Shown piece by piece: positions 13,632 to 16,667 of a DNA stretch of 16,667 nt. The number at the start of each line of letters is the position of its first letter. Position 1 is the stretch's first letter. This DNA is from an uncultured Lachnospiraceae bacterium (GTDB lineage: Bacteria > Bacillota > Clostridia > Lachnospirales > Lachnospiraceae). Where the stretch lies: the NCBI GenBank assembly GCA_902489925.1, contig CABUBX010000031.1, forward strand, positions 1-16,667. The letters run 5' to 3'. The translations under genes were made by a program, and so were the position numbers. A model generated the notes under the pieces. That model worked only from the letters and a program-made list of their open reading frames with translations, was not told where the DNA came from and did not search any database.

Positions 13632-15770
13632 TTATAATATCATCGATAACTGTATTCTCTTTTTCGCAATATCAACGCTCAAAACTTTGACCTCAACAAT
13701 ATCGCCTACGCTGACAACCTCCATCGGATGCTTAATAAACTTCTTATTTGTCATCTTCGAGATATGCACAAGACCGTCCTGATGCACACCGATATCCACA
13801 AAAGCGCCGAAATCAATGACATTTCTTACTGTGCCTTTTAAAATCATGCCCTCTTTTAAATCCTTCATATCAAGGACATCTGTACGCAAAACAGGAAGCG
13901 GCATATCCTCACGCGGGTCGCGTGCCGGCTTTCCAAGCTCTTTTACAATGTCTTTTAAAGTAATCTCTCCGATACCGATTTCCTCAGAAAGCTTTTTCCA
14001 GTCACTGCACTTAAAGTTTGATGCCTTATCACCGATAAATGCCTCAACCGTACTTCCGTACTTTTCACAAAATGCCTTTGTCGCCTCATAGCTTTCCGGA
14101 TGAACGCCTGTAGCATCAAGCGGTTCATCACCTCCGGCAATACGCATAAAGCCCGCACACTGTTCAAAGGCTTTAGGACCAAGCTTTGCCACTTTAAGCA
14201 ATTCTTTTCTATTTTTAAAACGGCCGTTTTCCTCACGATAAGCAACAATATTTTTTGCGATAGCTTTAGAGACACCCGAGATATATTCAAGCAATGATGC
14301 AGAAGCTGTATTTAAGTCAACGCCGACACGGTTTACACAGTCCTCTACAACACCACCGAGTGCTTCGCCCAGCTTTTTCTGGTTCATATCATGCTGATAC
14401 TGACCGACACCAATCGCCTTCGGGTCGATTTTGACAAGTTCTGCCAGCGGGTCCTGAAGACGTCTTGCGATTGACGCCGCACTTCTTTGACCAACATCAA
14501 AATTCGGAAACTCCTCTGTGGCAAGCTTACTTGCCGAATATACGGATGCCCCGGCTTCATTGACAATCACATACTGAACCGGACGTTTTAATTCTTTAAT
14601 AAGCTCGACAATAACCTGCTCGGATTCTCTTGAAGCCGTTCCGTTGCCGAGTGAAATCAGCTCAATATTGTATTTTTCAATAAGCTTTTTCAGTACCTCT
14701 TTTGCCTCTTTAATCTTTTTCTGAGGCTCTGTCGGAAAAATAACAACTGTATCTAACACCTTGCCTGTTGCATCAACAACCGCCAGCTTACAGCCCGTTC
14801 TAAATGCCGGGTCCCAGCCCAAAACTACCTTGCCTGCAATCGGAGGCTGCATCAAAAGCTGTTCAAGATTTTTTCCGAATACTTTAATCGCACCTTCCTC
14901 CGCCATCGCTGTCAGTTCGTTTCGTATCTCACGTTCAATTGCCGGTGCAATCAGTCTCTCATAGCTATCTTTTACAGCTTCCTTCAAAGTATCTGTTGTA
15001 TTGATATTGTCCCTTGTCACTGTCTTTTTTTCAAGATAGCCCAAAATACGCTCTGTCGGCGCCTCGATTTTAACGGTCAAAACCTTTTCATTTTCACCGC
15101 GGTTTATTGCCAAAACACGATAGCCTGCGACTTTCGATACCGGTTCCTCATAGTTATAGTACATCTCATAGACAGTCTGTGCTTTTTCATCCTTCGCTTT
15201 GGACACAAGCTTTCCTTCTTTAAAAGTTAATTTTCTTATGTAAGTTCTGTAATCAGCTTCATCTGAAACAGCTTCCGCAATAATATCTTTTGCACCGTCA
15301 ATAGCTTCCGCGGCAGTTTTGACACCTTTTTCCTCTGAAATAAATGCCTGCGCTTCTTCCTCAAGAGATTTTCCTGTCATCTGAAGCAAAATAAGATTGG
15401 CAAAAGGCTCGAGTCCCTTTTCTTTTGCGATTGTTGCCCGTGTTCTTCGTTTCGGACGGTACGGACGGTATAAATCCTCTACCGTAACAAGTGTTGCCGC
15501 CTCAAGAATCTGAGCCTTCAATGCTTCCGTAAGCTTGCCCTGCTCATCGATTGTTGCAATCACCTGCTGCTTCTTTTCTTCAAGATTTCTAAGATACATC
15601 AGGCGTTCATGAAAGTTACGAAGCACCTCGTCATTCATCGAGCCTGTGGCTTCTTTTCTATAACGTGCAATAAACGGAATTGTATTTCCCTCATCAATTA
15701 ATTTTATTGCGGCTTCAGCCTGCCACTGTTTAATGTTAAATTCCTGCTGCAATATTTTTAATATATCCAT
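13632..15770 (-). CDS. tex: Tex family S1 RNA-binding protein
   Basis: Tex proteins are widely conserved cytosolic nucleic-acid-binding proteins linked to transcription and RNA metabolism. From the ATG at 15770 the product has 712 residues, the usual length. The N-terminal helical part has IPFIARYRKEATGSMND (about 33-49) and VEDLYRPYRPKRRTRA (about 110-125). A YqgF-like RNase H fold follows (VLGWDPAFRTGCKLAVVD, then ISLGNGTASRE). A helix-hairpin-helix region is visible in TASASLLEYISGVSKAIAKN and LLKVAKLGPKAFEQCAGF. A C-terminal S1 domain comprises EGMILKGTVRNVIDFGAFVD and DGLVHISKM. An in-frame ATG 15 codons upstream overlaps the preceding terminator; the chosen start has an AAAGGA site. It lies 99 nt downstream of the aspartokinase gene and ends before its own strong terminator. 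Confidence 0.95.
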   Translation of the reverse strand: MDILKILQQEFNIKQWQAEAAIKLIDEGNTIPFIARYRKEATGSMNDEVLRNFHERLMYLRNLEEKKQQVIATIDEQGKLTEALKAQILEAATLVTVEDLYRPYRPKRRTRATIAKEKGLEPFANLILLQMTGKSLEEEAQAFISEEKGVKTAAEAIDGAKDIIAEAVSDEADYRTYIRKLTFKEGKLVSKAKDEKAQTVYEMYYNYEEPVSKVAGYRVLAINRGENEKVLTVKIEAPTERILGYLEKKTVTRDNINTTDTLKEAVKDSYERLIAPAIEREIRNELTAMAEEGAIKVFGKNLEQLLMQPPIAGKVVLGWDPAFRTGCKLAVVDATGKVLDTVVIFPTEPQKKIKEAKEVLKKLIEKYNIELISLGNGTASRESEQVIVELIKELKRPVQYVIVNEAGASVYSASKLATEEFPNFDVGQRSAASIARRLQDPLAELVKIDPKAIGVGQYQHDMNQKKLGEALGGVVEDCVNRVGVDLNTASASLLEYISGVSKAIAKNIVAYREENGRFKNRKELLKVAKLGPKAFEQCAGFMRIAGGDEPLDATGVHPESYEATKAFCEKYGSTVEAFIGDKASNFKCSDWKKLSEEIGIGEITLKDIVKELGKPARDPREDMPLPVLRTDVLDMKDLKEGMILKGTVRNVIDFGAFVDIGVHQDGLVHISKMTNKKFIKHPMEVVSVGDIVEVKVLSVDIAKKRIQLSMIL

Positions 15771-15794
15771 ACTTTTCTTTCCTTTCCGTAAAAT

Positions 15795-15833
15795 AAAAAG
15801 ACTGACCGTATACAAATACAGTACAGTCCTTTT
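15795..15833 (-). terminator. Intrinsic terminator between the aspartokinase gene and tex
   Basis: On the minus strand GACTG-TA-CTGTA pairs with TACGG-T-CAGTC (10 bp, one G-U, small internal loop) around loop TTTGTA, followed by five T residues; flanking AAAAG can extend the stem into the T-run. It ends only 25 nt before the tex start codon. Confidence 0.75.
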
Positions 15834-15842
15834 ATCATATCA
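15834..15842 (-). promoter_or_regulatory. Candidate extended -10 promoter for tex
   Basis: On the minus strand TGATATGAT (TGn followed by TATGAT, 5/6) sits just upstream of the terminator hairpin. No good -35 box is present (best TGGCAA, 18 nt away), but extended -10 promoters can do without one. The start would be near 15827, at the 5' foot of the hairpin, so tex transcripts would begin with a hairpin and U-run. Confidence 0.4.
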
Positions 15843-15869
15843 AATTCATCGGCATTTTGCCACTGTTTT

Positions 15870-16667
15870 TTATTCACCAAGCTGGAATTTATCGTGAATC
15901 AGCATCATCGCTCTGTCTGCATATTTTTCATGAATCAAAACAGAAATACGAATTTCGGAAGTGAAAATCATCTTGATATTAATTCCTGCGTCTGAAAGCG
16001 CCTCAAATACTTTAGCCGCAACACCCGGATGTGTCATCATGCCGGCACCGACAACCGAAACCTTCGCCACATCATCAGCCACATCCACACCGTTAAATTT
16101 TAAATCCATTGGATTTTCTTCGAGAATATTTAAAATCTCATCCTTATCCTCACGACTTACCGTAAAGGAAATATCTTTCGTACCCTCACGTCCCACAGAC
16201 TGCACAATATTATCGACATTGATTTTCTTTCTTGCAATAACATTGAATAACTTAAAGGCAACACCCGGTGTATCCGATACACCCATCACCGCAACTCTCG
16301 CTGTATTTTTATCGCATGCAACACCGCTTACAAGCATCTTTTCCATTCTCGCATCCTCCTTGACAATTGTTCCCTCAGCCGTATTCAAGCTGGAACGCAC
16401 AATTAATTTTACACCATACTTTTTAGCAAGCTCAACCGAGCGGTTATGTAAAACCTTCGCACCGAGGCTTGCCAGCTCAAGCATCTCATCGTATGTAATT
16501 TCCGGTATTTTTTTTGCATTCAGAACAATTCTCGGGTCTGCCGTATAGACACCGTCAACGTCTGTATAAATTTCACATCGGTCTGCCGAAAGCGCCGCAG
16601 CCAGCGCAACCGCCGTTGTATCTGAACCGCCGCGGCCCAATGTCGTATAATTTTCAAATTTATTAAT
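15870..16667 (-). CDS. lysC: Aspartokinase, C-terminal part (cut by the window edge)
   Basis: Aspartokinase phosphorylates aspartate at the first step of lysine, threonine, methionine and diaminopimelate synthesis. The frame is open to the window edge, so about 265 C-terminal codons of an expected 400 or so are present. TTLGRGGSDTTAVALAAAL and DVDGVYTADPRIV are hallmark kinase-domain motifs. A hinge LNTAEGTIV is followed by two ACT regulatory domains: ARVAVMGVSDTPGVAFKLF with INVDNIVQSVGREG, and VAKVSVVGAGMMTHPGVAAK with INIKMIFTSEIRISVLI. These bind feedback amino acids. The TTG at 16640 is an internal leucine of TTLGRGG, not a start. The gene is followed by the terminator at 15795-15833. 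Which end product inhibits it cannot be read from the sequence. Confidence 0.95.
   Translation of the reverse strand: MNKFENYTTLGRGGSDTTAVALAAALSADRCEIYTDVDGVYTADPRIVLNAKKIPEITYDEMLELASLGAKVLHNRSVELAKKYGVKLIVRSSLNTAEGTIVKEDARMEKMLVSGVACDKNTARVAVMGVSDTPGVAFKLFNVIARKKINVDNIVQSVGREGTKDISFTVSREDKDEILNILEENPMDLKFNGVDVADDVAKVSVVGAGMMTHPGVAAKVFEALSDAGINIKMIFTSEIRISVLIHEKYADRAMMLIHDKFQLGE

Noticed and set aside
15961..16548. Plus-strand open frame of 195 codons
   Set aside because: It is antisense to the clearly conserved ACT domains of aspartokinase; the product is Ser/Thr/Ile-rich without domain features.
16638..16640. TTG as a start codon of a short aspartokinase
   Set aside because: The frame is open upstream to the window end and encodes the conserved TTLGRGGSDT, so the TTG is an internal leucine.

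Overview
The window looks like the chromosome of a Gram-positive anaerobe of the class Clostridia, most likely a gut Lachnospiraceae. Evidence: strong AGGAGG-type ribosome binding sites, A+T-rich intergenic DNA with consensus sigma-A promoters, tRNA genes without encoded CCA, an FMN riboswitch ending in an intrinsic terminator, and a wall-anchored mucin-type glycosidase with a clostridial-style sorting signal. The family is inferred from general resemblance; no search was run. Every gene I can support lies on the minus strand, so transcription runs from high to low coordinates.

Read in the direction of transcription: (1) the 3' part of an aspartokinase gene (cut by the window edge), a terminator, then tex, an RNA-binding S1-domain protein, and its terminator. 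(2) A 340-nt A+T-rich gap with a pair of direct repeats 21 bp apart, then a 2102-residue secreted, cell-wall-anchored GH101 endo-alpha-N-acetylgalactosaminidase, which removes O-glycans from mucin. (3) A consensus promoter, an FMN riboswitch with a terminator, and ribU, the riboflavin-binding S component of an ECF transporter, closed by a perfect 12-bp terminator hairpin. (4) A tightly packed housekeeping cluster: YcxB-like membrane protein, tsaE, tsaB, rimI, a small CxxC protein, rnz (RNase Z), tsaD and ispD. (5) Two tandem promoters and two tRNA-Ser genes (anticodons UGA and GGA), followed by about 107 nt that resembles the leader or spacer of an rRNA operon.

Functionally, cluster 4-5 is dominated by tRNA maturation. 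TsaB, TsaD and TsaE make the t6A37 modification, and RNase Z trims the 3' trailer of CCA-less pre-tRNAs such as the two tRNA-Ser next door. RimI is the usual partner of TsaB, and IspD starts the CDP step of the MEP isoprenoid pathway. The GH101 gene is the clearest accessory gene and suggests life on host mucin.

Most of the window is conserved core genome and I do not see a wholly new system. The observations most worth checking are: a consensus promoter whose -10 box lies inside the ribU terminator hairpin, so that downstream transcripts would lack half of the hairpin; the domain layout of the GH101 protein, including a duplicated N-terminal jelly-roll module and a non-LPXTG sorting signal; the 21-bp-spaced repeats upstream of it; and the small zinc-ribbon-like protein embedded in the tRNA-maturation cluster.
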